A DNA stretch of 15,484 nucleotides from contig JAMXLG010000164.1 in NCBI GenBank assembly GCA_024281135.1, positions 1-15,484 of the forward strand, given 5' to 3'. A program made the position numbers and the translations under genes. The DNA is from Vulcanimicrobiia bacterium. Its GTDB lineage: Bacteria > Eremiobacterota > Eremiobacteria > Baltobacterales > Baltobacteraceae. The notes beneath the pieces were generated by a model. It made no database searches and was not told where the DNA came from. It saw only the letters and a list, made by a program, of their open reading frames with translations. Positions 5,887-13,906 of the stretch are shown here, in pieces. Numbering within the stretch: the stretch's first letter is position 1; every line of letters starts with the position of its first letter.

Positions 5887-7404
5887 CACGGTAGCGGTTG
5901 CGCCGTTGGCGCGGACTGGTGCTCCCGCGAGGGTTTCGACGTAAGAGACGAGCGCGCGGACGGGTGTGCCCGTGGGGCCTTTTGCTTGCCACGCCGAGTC
6001 GTTGTCGAGATAGGCCGTGCCCGCGATATCGAGGTGAATCCACGGCGTTTCGGCGACGAACGATTTGAGGAACGCGCCGGCGGTCAGTGTGCCTGCGGCG
6101 CGGCCGCCCGTATTTTTCAGATCGGCGATGTCACTCTTCATGGCGTTGGCGTAGTCTTCGTAGAGCGGCATCTGCCAGTAGCGTTCGCCCGTCGACTTCG
6201 CGACGTTGAGGAATTGCTGCACGAAGCTGTCATCATTCGTGACGGCGGCGCTTGCAGCGTGTCCGAGCGCAATCACGCACGCGCCGGTAAGCGTCGCGCA
6301 ATCGACGATCTTCGTTGCACCGAGTTTGTTCGCATAGCAGAGCGCATCTGCGAGAATCAAACGGCCTTCGGCGTCGGTGTTGATCACTTCGATCGTCTTC
6401 CCGTTCATCGCTTTGACGATGTCGCCGGGCTTCGTCGCTTTGCCACCGGGCATATTTTCCGTTGCGGGAACGAGTCCGACGACGTTGATCTTCGGTTTGA
6501 GTTTGCCGATCGCGCTCATCGCCGCGATGACGGCGGCGCCGCCCGACATATCGTATTTCATCTCTTCCATACGCTCCGGCGGCTTCAATGAGATACCACC
6601 CGTGTCGAACGTGATGCCTTTACCGACGAGCGCGATCAGATCTTTGCTACCCGGATCGCCGTTGTAGCGCATGATGATGAATTTCGGCGGCTGAACGCTG
6701 CCCTGTGCGACAGAGAGGAACGAACCCATGCCTTCGGTCCGCGCGCGTGCTTCGTCGAACACCTCGACCTCAAGGCCCGCATCCTTCGCGCCTTTCGTGG
6801 CTTCGTCGGCGAGAATCGTCGGCGTCATATCGTTTGCGGGCGTTACGGCGAGGCGGCGAGCAAAGTTCACGGCTTCGCCGAGCGTCGTTCCGCGGTTCGC
6901 GCCGGCTTCCAACGCTTTCGCATCGGCACTGTTCCCGAGAATGGTGACGGTTTCCACGGTGTTGCGCTTCTCACCGTCGTCTTGATAGAGACCCGTGTCG
7001 AACGATCCCGAAATTGCACCTTCCGCAGCGAACGACGCCGCGACGGTTGCATTCACGTCTTTGAGTTCGGGAAGCGCGATCGCAATCTCGGTGATCTTGC
7101 GACGTCCGAGGTAGCGAACGGCTGTGCCCGCGTAACGCGCGAGCATGTACGGTTCGAATTTCTCCACATCACCCAAACCGACTACGAGCACGCGATGGAA
7201 CGGTTGATCTTTCGCGTGGATGAATGCAATTTCGGCGAGCTTTCCTTTCAACTCACCGCAAGTAATCACGTCGGCGATTGCGCCGCCGAGTGCTGCGTCG
7301 ACGGCTTTCGCGGGGCCGCTGAGTTCGCTGCCGGAGAATACCGGAACGACCAGTGCGCCGGTGCGCACAGTGGCCGGCGCATCGTCTGCGATACGGACTT
7401 GCAT
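5878..7404 (-). CDS. pepA: Leucyl aminopeptidase, M17 family
   Basis: A cytosolic, probably hexameric two-metal exopeptidase of 508 residues that removes N-terminal amino acids from peptides. An N-terminal macro-like domain (about 1-165) precedes the catalytic domain. All metal ligands are present with the same spacing as E. coli PepA: Lys262 and Asp267 (VGKGITFDTGG), Asp285 (YDMSGG), Asp344 and Glu346 (NTDAEGRL), with Arg348 in the same motif. GGRAAG near residue 435 is also conserved. The start has a Shine-Dalgarno (GAAAGG, about 7 nt upstream). It diverges from purM over a 98-bp gap. An intrinsic terminator follows the stop, and the MFS gene starts one base later. Some PepA proteins also bind DNA, but nothing here shows that. 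Confidence 0.97.
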   Translation of the reverse strand: MQVRIADDAPATVRTGALVVPVFSGSELSGPAKAVDAALGGAIADVITCGELKGKLAEIAFIHAKDQPFHRVLVVGLGDVEKFEPYMLARYAGTAVRYLGRRKITEIAIALPELKDVNATVAASFAAEGAISGSFDTGLYQDDGEKRNTVETVTILGNSADAKALEAGANRGTTLGEAVNFARRLAVTPANDMTPTILADEATKGAKDAGLEVEVFDEARARTEGMGSFLSVAQGSVQPPKFIIMRYNGDPGSKDLIALVGKGITFDTGGISLKPPERMEEMKYDMSGGAAVIAAMSAIGKLKPKINVVGLVPATENMPGGKATKPGDIVKAMNGKTIEVINTDAEGRLILADALCYANKLGATKIVDCATLTGACVIALGHAASAAVTNDDSFVQQFLNVAKSTGERYWQMPLYEDYANAMKSDIADLKNTGGRAAGTLTAGAFLKSFVAETPWIHLDIAGTAYLDNDSAWQAKGPTGTPVRALVSYVETLAGAPVRANGATATVSS

Positions 7405-7502
7405 GGGCTACCTTTCGATTGGGTGAACTATTGCGCTGGAATGACAAGAATCGCCTCATACCTTCGTCTGTTGCGCTCCGTTGGCCCTTCGGGAGTGCCC
7501 CG
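7405..7502. promoter_or_regulatory. Divergent intergenic region between pepA and purM
   Basis: These 98 bp must contain the promoters for both divergent genes, but I see no -35/-10 pair close to consensus and no strong dyad. Only the two ribosome-binding sites are evident: GGGAG at 7491-7495 for purM and the GAAAGG for pepA. Confidence 0.4.
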
Positions 7503-8537
7503 ATGAGCGACGAAAGTCGGAATCAGGACGCCTACGCGCGAGCCGGTGTCGATATTGCGGCCGGAAACGAAGCGGTCGCGCGCTATAAATCCGTGCTCGG
7601 TGCGTGGCGCCACCCCGATCAGCTCGACGCGATCGGCGGCTTTGGCGGCGTCTTTCGTTTGCCGGGCGGCGGCGATCGCGCGCTCGTCGCATCGGCGGAC
7701 GGCGTCGGCACGAAGATTTTGATTGCGGCGGAATTGCACCGCTACGACGGCGTCGGTCGCGATCTCGTCAATCACTGCGTGAACGACATCTTGGTCGTCA
7801 ACGCGACGCCGATGTTCTTCCTCGATTATTTTGCCGTCGGAAAATTGGACCCGGCGGTCGCAGCAGAGGTCGTCGAAGGATGCGCGAATGCGTGTCGCGC
7901 GCACAACTGTGCATTGCTCGGCGGTGAAACGGCCGAGATGCCGGGATTGTATGCGCCCGGTCACTTCGATCTTGCCGGAACGATCGTCGGCATCGTCGAC
8001 GTCAACGACGTGCCGAAGCCGGAAACGGTTGAAGACGGAGACGCGATTATCGGTTTACCGGCGGTTGGGTTACACACGAACGGATACTCGCTTGCACGCG
8101 CACTCATTGCGCGCGAGGAGTGGAATAAACCGTTCGACGGAACGACGTATGCAGATGCGCTGCTTGCCGAGCACCCGTCATATTACGAAGCCGTGCGCGC
8201 AATTCAGCGCGTTGCGAAGGTCAAGACGATGTCGCACATTACCGGCGGCGGATTGCTCGAGAATGTTCCGCGCACGTTGCCGCCGGGCATGAAGGCCGTA
8301 TTCGAGCAATCGAGTTGGACGGTTCCGCCGATCATGGCGGAACTCGTGCGCCGCGGATCGCTGCGAGACGACGAAGCGTACCGTACGCTCAACATGGGCA
8401 TCGGATATACGCTCGTGGTTCCGAGCTCGGATGCGCAAAAAGCCGTCGACGCGGCGCCGGATGCGCGCGTCGTTGGACGGATCGAAGCGCGGCACGGCGA
8501 CGAACCCCAAGTCGTCGTGCATCCCGCGCGTTCGTAA
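7503..8537 (+). CDS. purM: Phosphoribosylformylglycinamidine cyclo-ligase (AIR synthetase)
   Basis: The fifth step of de novo purine synthesis: ATP-dependent ring closure of FGAM to aminoimidazole ribonucleotide, in the cytosol. The 344-residue protein has full family length. Diagnostic motifs in order are YARAGVDI (11-18), ASADGVGTK (63-71), NHCVNDILV, LGGETAEMPG (139-148), GLHTNGYSLAR (189-199) and HITGGGLLENVPR. The ATG at 7503 has GGGAG 7 nt upstream and starts where PurM proteins begin; a longer reading to 7353 runs into pepA and was rejected. The GNAT-purN gene follows after 6 bp in the same reading frame, so the two are cotranscribed. Confidence 0.97.
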   Translation: MSDESRNQDAYARAGVDIAAGNEAVARYKSVLGAWRHPDQLDAIGGFGGVFRLPGGGDRALVASADGVGTKILIAAELHRYDGVGRDLVNHCVNDILVVNATPMFFLDYFAVGKLDPAVAAEVVEGCANACRAHNCALLGGETAEMPGLYAPGHFDLAGTIVGIVDVNDVPKPETVEDGDAIIGLPAVGLHTNGYSLARALIAREEWNKPFDGTTYADALLAEHPSYYEAVRAIQRVAKVKTMSHITGGGLLENVPRTLPPGMKAVFEQSSWTVPPIMAELVRRGSLRDDEAYRTLNMGIGYTLVVPSSDAQKAVDAAPDARVVGRIEARHGDEPQVVVHPARS

Positions 8538-8543
8538 TCAGCA

Positions 8544-9665
8544 TTGTTTGCGAATCTCGTCGTCGATCTCGACGAACGGTACGATGCGGAACGGGTTGCG
8601 CGCGAGCGCCGCACGCTCGAAGCGATGGGTCTCACGGTTGCGATTCATCACGGCGCACCCGATCGCGTGCTCGCGTGGATCGACGACGCTTTCGGCGGCA
8701 CGTGGAGCAGCGAATCCTACCTTGGATCCAACGTCGTTGCAACGCGCGACGGAAAACCGGTCGGCTTTGCAACGTTCGATCCGCAAGGCTTACGTTTTGC
8801 GTGGCTGCGCGGCGCCGCGGCGGAAGAAGGCAGCGGTGTCTTTGGACCGTTCGGTGTTATTCCGAACGAACGTGGAACGGAGCTTGGCCCGGCGCTTCTC
8901 GCGATTGCGTTGTGTGAACTGCGCGCGCGAGGATACACGCGCGCGGTTATCTGTGCCGTCGGCGAGGAAGCCTTGGTCGCTTATTACGCGCGTCACAGCG
9001 GTGCGCAAATCGCCGAAGAATTCGATCCGTTGAAATTCATCGGCCGCCCGCCGCGCACGGTCATTCTTGCGTCGGGAAGCGGTACGAATGCCCAATCCGT
9101 GATTGACGACGTGCAGGCCGGTTTACCGTTGAATCTCGCCGGTGTCGTGAGCAATCGCGCCGACGCGATCGTATTGGAGCGCGCAAAGCGAGCCGGCATC
9201 GCCGCAGAAACAATCGTTTGGGATCGCGCCCAGCAGTCGCGTAAGAAGTACGACGACGTGCTGCTCGCGCGCGTCGCGGCGTTCGAGCCCGAGTTGGTTC
9301 TGCTGCTCGGATGGATGCATCTGCTCGACGTGCGGTTCGTGACGGCGTTTGCGGAATTGCTCAATATTCATCCGGCGTTTCTGCCGCTCGATTCGAGTCG
9401 CGATATTGTCGGCATGCCGGACGGTCGCGAGATGGCGGCATATCGCGGCCCCCGCGCCGTGCGCGACGCTCTTGTCGACGGCAGCCATTGGGTTGGTGCA
9501 ACGATGCACGGCGTAACGATCGAAACCGATCGAGGGCCTGTCTTTGCGCGACGTCCGCTGCACGTCAGGAAGGAAGAGGATGAAAATGCGGTGATGGAGC
9601 GACTGCACCCGATGGAGCATGAAGTCGTGCGAGCAGCCGTTCGCCGGTGGCTGTACGAGCGATAG
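8544..9665 (+). CDS. purN: GNAT-like domain fused to phosphoribosylglycinamide formyltransferase (PurN)
   Basis: The C-terminal half (about 168-373) is GAR transformylase, which formylates glycinamide ribonucleotide using 10-formyl-THF in purine synthesis. It shows ILASGSGTN (174-182), GVVSNRADA, LLLGWMHLL and NIHPAFLP, with the catalytic triad placed as Asn274, His276 and Asp329. The Asn-Asp spacing is 55 residues against 38 in E. coli PurN, so about 17 residues are inserted near 282-300. The N-terminal half (about 1-165) resembles a GNAT acetyltransferase: GPFGVIPNERGTELGPALLA and AYYARHSGAQIAEEF. Its acyl-CoA loop is R110-G-T-E-L-G, with Glu replacing the middle glycine, so activity is doubtful. 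The start is TTG, without a Shine-Dalgarno, 6 bp after the purM stop and in frame with it; initiation is probably coupled. Confidence 0.92.
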   Translation: MFANLVVDLDERYDAERVARERRTLEAMGLTVAIHHGAPDRVLAWIDDAFGGTWSSESYLGSNVVATRDGKPVGFATFDPQGLRFAWLRGAAAEEGSGVFGPFGVIPNERGTELGPALLAIALCELRARGYTRAVICAVGEEALVAYYARHSGAQIAEEFDPLKFIGRPPRTVILASGSGTNAQSVIDDVQAGLPLNLAGVVSNRADAIVLERAKRAGIAAETIVWDRAQQSRKKYDDVLLARVAAFEPELVLLLGWMHLLDVRFVTAFAELLNIHPAFLPLDSSRDIVGMPDGREMAAYRGPRAVRDALVDGSHWVGATMHGVTIETDRGPVFARRPLHVRKEEDENAVMERLHPMEHEVVRAAVRRWLYER

Positions 9666-9697
9666 CTCGCCCAAGAGTGGTGGGTATCACTTTGAGC

Positions 9698-10138
9698 ATG
9701 AAGTGCACTAGCCTCGCGCTTGCAGCGCTGCTTGCTCTCTCGACCAGCGCGGTCGCGACGGCGCAAGTAACGCAAGAACAGACGACGCCGGGAACCTCCG
9801 TCGACCGGGATCCGAACGCGGACCTCGACGACTCTGCGGCAGTGGGGCCAAACAATCAGTACGGCGACCCGATCTGCGGGACGTGGGCAAACGGCTCGTG
9901 GACGCCAAACGGCAAGTGCCCCAGTTACGCGGTCGGACCGCATCGAGCTCGTGTCGCGGGAACGATCACGGCCGTTAAAGGCCACCTCGTAACCGTCCAA
10001 CAGGCGACGCAGTCGGTGGTGATCAACGATCAGCCGGCACTTGACCGGATGAGCACCGGTAGAGTCGCCGTCGGGCGTCAGGTCGTCGCTTACGGCTACT
10101 GGGCCGGCGGCAATTTCTACGCAACGGTCATCGAGTAG
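9698..10138 (+). CDS. Small secreted protein with C-terminal OB-like domain, function unknown
   Basis: A 146-residue predicted exported protein. The signal peptide is clear: Lys2, hydrophobic LALAALLALS, and a likely cleavage after ATA (residue 22). The next 50 residues are polar and disordered-looking (QEQTTPGTSVDRDPNADLDD). Cys60 and Cys74, in DPICGTW and NGKCPSY, could form a disulfide. Residues about 84-146 look like a small beta-barrel: RVAGTITAVKGHLVTVQ, VVINDQPALD, GRQVVAYGYW and NFYATVIE, a layout seen in DUF5666-like domains. I cannot name a function. A longer in-frame reading from 9647 overlaps purN and hides the signal peptide, so ATG 9698 was preferred. A terminator follows. Confidence 0.78.
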   Translation: MKCTSLALAALLALSTSAVATAQVTQEQTTPGTSVDRDPNADLDDSAAVGPNNQYGDPICGTWANGSWTPNGKCPSYAVGPHRARVAGTITAVKGHLVTVQQATQSVVINDQPALDRMSTGRVAVGRQVVAYGYWAGGNFYATVIE

Positions 10139-10161
10139 ACAACTCTTAGCCGGATAAACGG

Positions 10162-10186
10162 GGGGCGGGTGAGAACCCGCCCCTTT
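10162..10186 (+). terminator. Intrinsic terminator after the secreted-protein gene, abutting the permease start
   Basis: GGGGCGGGT (10162-10170), GAGA loop and ACCCGCCCC (10175-10183) form a perfect 9-bp GC stem followed by TTTAA. It lies 23 bp after the upstream stop codon and ends 4 nt before the permease ATG at 10188. The T-tract is short, so termination may be partial. Confidence 0.75.
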
Positions 10187-10187
10187 A

Positions 10188-11645
10188 ATGTCAACGTCGC
10201 CGGTTGAAACCGTGCACCTCAAGCGCAGTCTCGGACTGCTTGATGTCGTTGTGTTTTTCGTCATTACCGGCACGAATCTTCAGTGGGTCGCGACTGCTGC
10301 GGCGGCAGGCGCAAGTTCCGTTTCCGTATGGATCATCGGCTGCTTCGCGATGTTCGTGCCCCTCTCGATCGCGGTCGTGTATTTGAATTCGGTGTATCCG
10401 GAAGAAGGCGGGCTCTACATGTGGAGCAAGCACGCCTTCGGGCCGTTCAGTGGATTCATGACCGGCTGGACGTACTGGACAACCAATCTGCCGTACTTTC
10501 CGGCGTTGCTCTACTTCATGGTCGGGAACGCGCTCTACATTGCACCTGGTGGTGAAGCGCTGCGCACGTCGGCGACGTTCTTCATTTTGTGCTCGATCGG
10601 CGGCCTCGCACTTGGGACTGTCCTCAACATTTTCGGGCTCGATGTCGAGAAGTGGTTGAACAACGTCGGCGCTATTGCGCGCTGGACCGTCACGCTGTTG
10701 CTGATCGGCATCGGCATTTACGCCTGGAACAAGTTTGGTGCAGCTACACCGATCAACGCTCAAAGCGTTCGTCCGACCGCGAGCGTCAAGGACTTGATAT
10801 TCTGGTCGACGATCGCGTTCGCGTGGGTTGGTCCCGAATCGATCTCGTGCATCGCGGGCGAGATCAAGAACCCGCGGCGTTCTATCCCGCTCGGCCTCGC
10901 GATCGCCGCTCCACTTATCGGTGGCATCTACATTCTCGGCACCATTGCGGTGCTCACGGCGCTGAAATCGGACGTAGTGAACAGTCAGTACGGCGTCGTC
11001 CAAGCGATTGAAAACGTAGCGTCGCATGCGGGATGGTCATTGTTGACGCCTGTTGCCGCGGTGTTAGTGGCGATTAGTTGCATGGGCAGCGTCGGTGCGT
11101 GGCTTGGTTCGGTAGCGCGATTGCCGTTCGTTGCGGGACTCGACGCGTATCTGCCGAGCGCGTTCGGGAAGATGCATCCGAAATACGGATCGCCCGTGGT
11201 ATCGCTGTTGACGCAGTTTGCACTCGCGGCAATCGTAATCGTTCTCGGTCAAAGCGGCACAAACGTTCACGGCGCGTACGATGTGCTCGTGAGCATGACG
11301 GTCCTCGTGACGATGGTGCCGTTCTTGTTCGTCTTTTCCGCGGCGATCAAAGTTCGGGCGCCGGCAGTCGGAGTAAGTATTCCCGGCGGTCACACGACCG
11401 TGATCGCAACGTCCATCGTCGGATTACTCACGACGATATTCGCGATCATCTTTTCGACGATTCCCGCCCCCGACGAACCGAACAAAACGCTGGCAGTGGT
11501 AAAAATCGTAGGCTTAACGATCGTGTTGCTCGCTGCAGGCGCCGTCTTTTACGCTGTCGCCGAAACGCGCCGCCGCCGGCTTAAAACGGTTGTTGCTTCA
11601 GCCCCGGATAATCATCCGGACGCGGACCGAGCGGTTCCCACGTAA
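10188..11645 (+). CDS. APC-superfamily amino-acid permease
   Basis: A 485-residue inner-membrane transporter with about 12 hydrophobic segments, probably taking up amino acids or amines. Family marks are the first membrane segment [18 protein letters not shown], the TM3 region [21 protein letters not shown], and [23 protein letters not shown] around residues 204-226 (the APC consensus 'F.G.E...A.E.KNP.R..P'). The substrate is not readable. The ATG sits 4 nt after a terminator-type stem with no Shine-Dalgarno between; an in-frame GTG at 10212 is an alternative start. The C-terminal tail is basic then acidic, and its last 65 bp overlap the 3' end of the convergent DUF1348 gene. Confidence 0.92.
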   Translation: MSTSPVETVHLKRSLGLLDVVVFFVITGTNLQWVATAAAAGASSVSVWIIGCFAMFVPLSIAVVYLNSVYPEEGGLYMWSKHAFGPFSGFMTGWTYWTTNLPYFPALLYFMVGNALYIAPGGEALRTSATFFILCSIGGLALGTVLNIFGLDVEKWLNNVGAIARWTVTLLLIGIGIYAWNKFGAATPINAQSVRPTASVKDLIFWSTIAFAWVGPESISCIAGEIKNPRRSIPLGLAIAAPLIGGIYILGTIAVLTALKSDVVNSQYGVVQAIENVASHAGWSLLTPVAAVLVAISCMGSVGAWLGSVARLPFVAGLDAYLPSAFGKMHPKYGSPVVSLLTQFALAAIVIVLGQSGTNVHGAYDVLVSMTVLVTMVPFLFVFSAAIKVRAPAVGVSIPGGHTTVIATSIVGLLTTIFAIIFSTIPAPDEPNKTLAVVKIVGLTIVLLAAGAVFYAVAETRRRRLKTVVASAPDNHPDADRAVPT

Positions 11646-12057
11646 AACGGCGATCCGATGCTTCAATTGCTACATCGTTGATGCTCGCTTCTCGTCGCCG
11701 CATGAGGCCGTGCTCGTCGAATTCCCACTGCTCGTTTCCATAGGCACGGAACCACTGGCCTGATGAGTCATGACATTCGTATTGAAACCGGACGGCAATT
11801 CGGTTTCCTTCGAAGGCCCAGAGATCTTTGATCAAGCGATAATCGAGCTCGCGCTGCCATTTCCGAGTCAAGAACGCGATGATGGCCTCGCGACCTTGGA
11901 AGAATTCGGAGCGATTGCGCCAGACGCTATCGATCGTGTAGGCTTGCGCGACGCGCTCGGGATCGCGTGTGTTCCACGCATTTTCTGCCATCCGGACTTT
12001 TTGAACCGCGGTTTCATGAGTGAACGGCGGCAGGGGCGGTCGTTCCGTTGTCGTCAT
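11581..12057 (-). CDS. DUF1348 / NTF2-like (SnoaL-fold) family protein
   Basis: A 158-residue cytosolic protein of the NTF2-like superfamily, DUF1348 group, whose biochemical role is not known. The family pattern is complete: [104 protein letters not shown], and a tail PDDYPGLK. The start at 12057 has AGGTG 5 nt upstream; a longer in-frame reading to 12219 overlaps the divergent gene and lacks family similarity. Its ATG overlaps the ATG of the divergent MBL-cupin gene, so its promoter must lie inside that gene. Its 3' end overlaps the permease by 65 bp. Confidence 0.92.
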   Translation of the reverse strand: MTTTERPPLPPFTHETAVQKVRMAENAWNTRDPERVAQAYTIDSVWRNRSEFFQGREAIIAFLTRKWQRELDYRLIKDLWAFEGNRIAVRFQYECHDSSGQWFRAYGNEQWEFDEHGLMRRREASINDVAIEASDRRFTWEPLGPRPDDYPGLKQQPF

Positions 12058-13129
12058 GTACACACCTATGCTACAGCAACTTGCACTTCGCGGCTCGTAT
12101 TTCTGGTCGGCTTGGAACGAGCAGCTCGGCGTCTTCGGGAACGCATTTCTGATTGGTACGACGGACGGCTTCGCCGCGATCGACCCGCTTCCGCTCGATG
12201 AGCCGTCGTATCGACGCATCGAGGAGCTTGGCGGCGTTTCGGTCGTGTGTTCGACAATACGGGAGCGAGCCGAAGCGGCGCTTGCATTCGCGCAGCGCTT
12301 TGGCGCGCGCGTCGTTTCCTCGTTTCAGGACGGCGACATTGTTGCGCCGGGTATTGTGGCGCTTGCGCTGAAAGCTCAACGCGAACGTGATGCCTGGGCA
12401 CTGTGGATGCCGGAATCCCGGACGGTATATGCGGGGGATGCCCTCCTTGGCGTACCGGCCGGAGCGCTTTCGATGCACGACGCACCGCTGTACCTCGATA
12501 TCCGTCGTGCGGCGCTTGAACTCCGGCGCATCCTCTCGCGCGATCCGATGCAACTACTGCTCGCGTATGGACAGTCCATTCTGGACGGCGCGTACGGGAA
12601 GCTCTACCAATTACTTTACATGCACGCCGGAATGGCCATCCATCGCGTGAACGTCGACGAATTGGATTTTCGGGACCTTCACGACGAAGGCGAGCCGATG
12701 ATGTATGCGTGTCGCGATGCGGAAGTTGGATTTACGATCGGCGCTCGCGGCTTGGGGTACCGTGCAACAACGCTGCAGCCAGGAAAGCGATTCTGTCCGC
12801 TGCATACGCATGCGAGAGAAGAAGAGCTTCTATTCGTTCTCGACGGTGAGCCGAGCGTACGCACAGCAACCGAAACGATTCGCTGTCGTAAAGGCGACTT
12901 TGTTGCGTTTCCCATCGGAGAAACGGGGACGCATCAAGTGCTCAACGAGAGTGACACACCGGCTACGTTCATCCTTCTTGCGCGAACGGAATGGCCGGAG
13001 GTGTGCCGATATCCGGATTCACGTAAACTGCTCGTCGATCTTGAGGTAGCCGTTGAAGCAGGCCGGCCGGCTTACATGATCGCGGACGGCCCGCAACTGG
13101 AATATTACGCCGGCGAAGGATCTACGTAA
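12056..13129 (+). CDS. Degenerate metallo-beta-lactamase-fold domain fused to a cupin
   Basis: A 357-residue two-domain protein of unknown role. Residues about 5-190 follow the MBL-fold order: [56 protein letters not shown], and LLLAYGQSI. The zinc-binding HxHxDH motif is replaced by STIRER, and the later histidine by AYGQS; only the Asp of GDAL remains, so it is probably not an active hydrolase. Residues about 235-325 are a cupin with both motifs intact: G243...[10 protein letters not shown] (His250, His252, Glu256/257) and [18 protein letters not shown] (His293), so it should bind a metal. ATG 12056 was chosen; 12068 is equally possible, and neither has a Shine-Dalgarno. It diverges from the DUF1348 gene with overlapping start codons. 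Confidence 0.82.
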   Translation: MYTPMLQQLALRGSYFWSAWNEQLGVFGNAFLIGTTDGFAAIDPLPLDEPSYRRIEELGGVSVVCSTIRERAEAALAFAQRFGARVVSSFQDGDIVAPGIVALALKAQRERDAWALWMPESRTVYAGDALLGVPAGALSMHDAPLYLDIRRAALELRRILSRDPMQLLLAYGQSILDGAYGKLYQLLYMHAGMAIHRVNVDELDFRDLHDEGEPMMYACRDAEVGFTIGARGLGYRATTLQPGKRFCPLHTHAREEELLFVLDGEPSVRTATETIRCRKGDFVAFPIGETGTHQVLNESDTPATFILLARTEWPEVCRYPDSRKLLVDLEVAVEAGRPAYMIADGPQLEYYAGEGST

Positions 13130-13133
13130 GGTG

Positions 13134-13904
13134 CTATTCGAGCGGTGCAACGCCTTCGCCGGTCACTTCGATGGCGTTCACGCCTTGTTCAACGCCGCCA
13201 CGAAAGCTTTCAACGATCGCGTCGGCGACTTTGTCTGCGTCTAGCGGCACCTTCCAATTTCGCCTAAAAAACTCCGAGGGCGAAAGGCCCCGCAAGGCAG
13301 CGTATGCAGTCGCCGCGGCTTTTCCGATCTCGGTTCCTTCGATAAGTTGATGCGGCAAAACGGCGATAAAGCGAATTCCCAACGTTTTCTTATCCGAGAT
13401 TTGCTGCGCGTAGTTTGCGAGGAGCCATTGCATCCGTTTCGCGCCGGCGTATCCGCCCGAGAGCGGTGAACCGTCGATTGCGGCTCCGCTGGACATGAGA
13501 ACGACCACGCTTCCCGGTGAAAGCGGCAGCGCGAGGGCAGCCTTCGCGAGATGGAACGCGGCTTGGGTGTCGGCGTTCCAAGGCGCAGAGAACGTCTCCC
13601 ACGTCTGTTCGTCTATCGCTGCCACTCGCGGGCGAACGCCGGCGGCAAGCACCGTCAACTCCGGTCGATATTCGCGCAACAGACGCTCCACGGTCGCCGG
13701 ATCGGTTGCATCGCCTTGAATCGTTTGAATCGGTTCCGTAGCTTGAGCCCGCAGTGCGTCGAGCGCCTCGCCACCTCTTGCCACGGCAGTAACTCTGGTC
13801 CCGTGCGAAACTAACGCGTTTACCGTCGCGCGTCCAACTCCTGAGCTTGCTCCAATGACGAGCGCGCTCTTGCCTCGCAGTGAAGTCATTTCAGTCTTCA
13901 TCAT
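13134..13904 (-). CDS. Short-chain dehydrogenase/reductase (SDR)
   Basis: A 256-residue NAD(P)-dependent oxidoreductase with a Rossmann fold. The cofactor motif GASSGVG is at 18-24, and ARGGE follows strand 2, which fits NADP. The core strand has LAAG at 86-89, in place of NNAG. Active-site residues are Ser138/139 (MSSGAA), Tyr152 and Lys156 (YAGAK); Asn110 is a candidate fourth residue. The substrate is unknown. The gene is the third of a tight met operon: metX ends 3 bp upstream. Starts at 13910 (ATGA overlap with the metX stop), 13904 or 13901 are possible; 13904 is preferred since GGGAG (13914-13918) is 9 nt away. A link to methionine synthesis is not evident from the sequence. Confidence 0.9.
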   Translation of the reverse strand: MMKTEMTSLRGKSALVIGASSGVGRATVNALVSHGTRVTAVARGGEALDALRAQATEPIQTIQGDATDPATVERLLREYRPELTVLAAGVRPRVAAIDEQTWETFSAPWNADTQAAFHLAKAALALPLSPGSVVVLMSSGAAIDGSPLSGGYAGAKRMQWLLANYAQQISDKKTLGIRFIAVLPHQLIEGTEIGKAAATAYAALRGLSPSEFFRRNWKVPLDADKVADAIVESFRGGVEQGVNAIEVTGEGVAPLE

Positions 13905-13906
13905 GA

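Noticed and set aside
5986..6591. Plus-strand open frame (201 codons) opposite pepA
   Set aside because: Shadow of the M17 peptidase, whose metal ligands are all intact on the other strand.
7353..7502. N-terminal extension of purM
   Set aside because: The extra 50 residues overlap pepA, have no PurM similarity, and the ATG at 7503 has its own Shine-Dalgarno.
9656..9669. CGAGC-GATA-GCTCG hairpin across the purN stop codon, considered as a terminator
   Set aside because: Only 5 bp of stem and no T-tract.
9368..10273. Long minus-strand open frame (301 codons) across purN and the secreted-protein gene
   Set aside because: Arg/Cys-rich translation with no family pattern, lying opposite two well-supported genes; typical antisense shadow in GC-rich DNA.
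10191..11027. Minus-strand open frame (278 codons) opposite the permease
   Set aside because: Extremely Arg/Asp/Glu-rich translation, no domain, fully covered by the permease gene.
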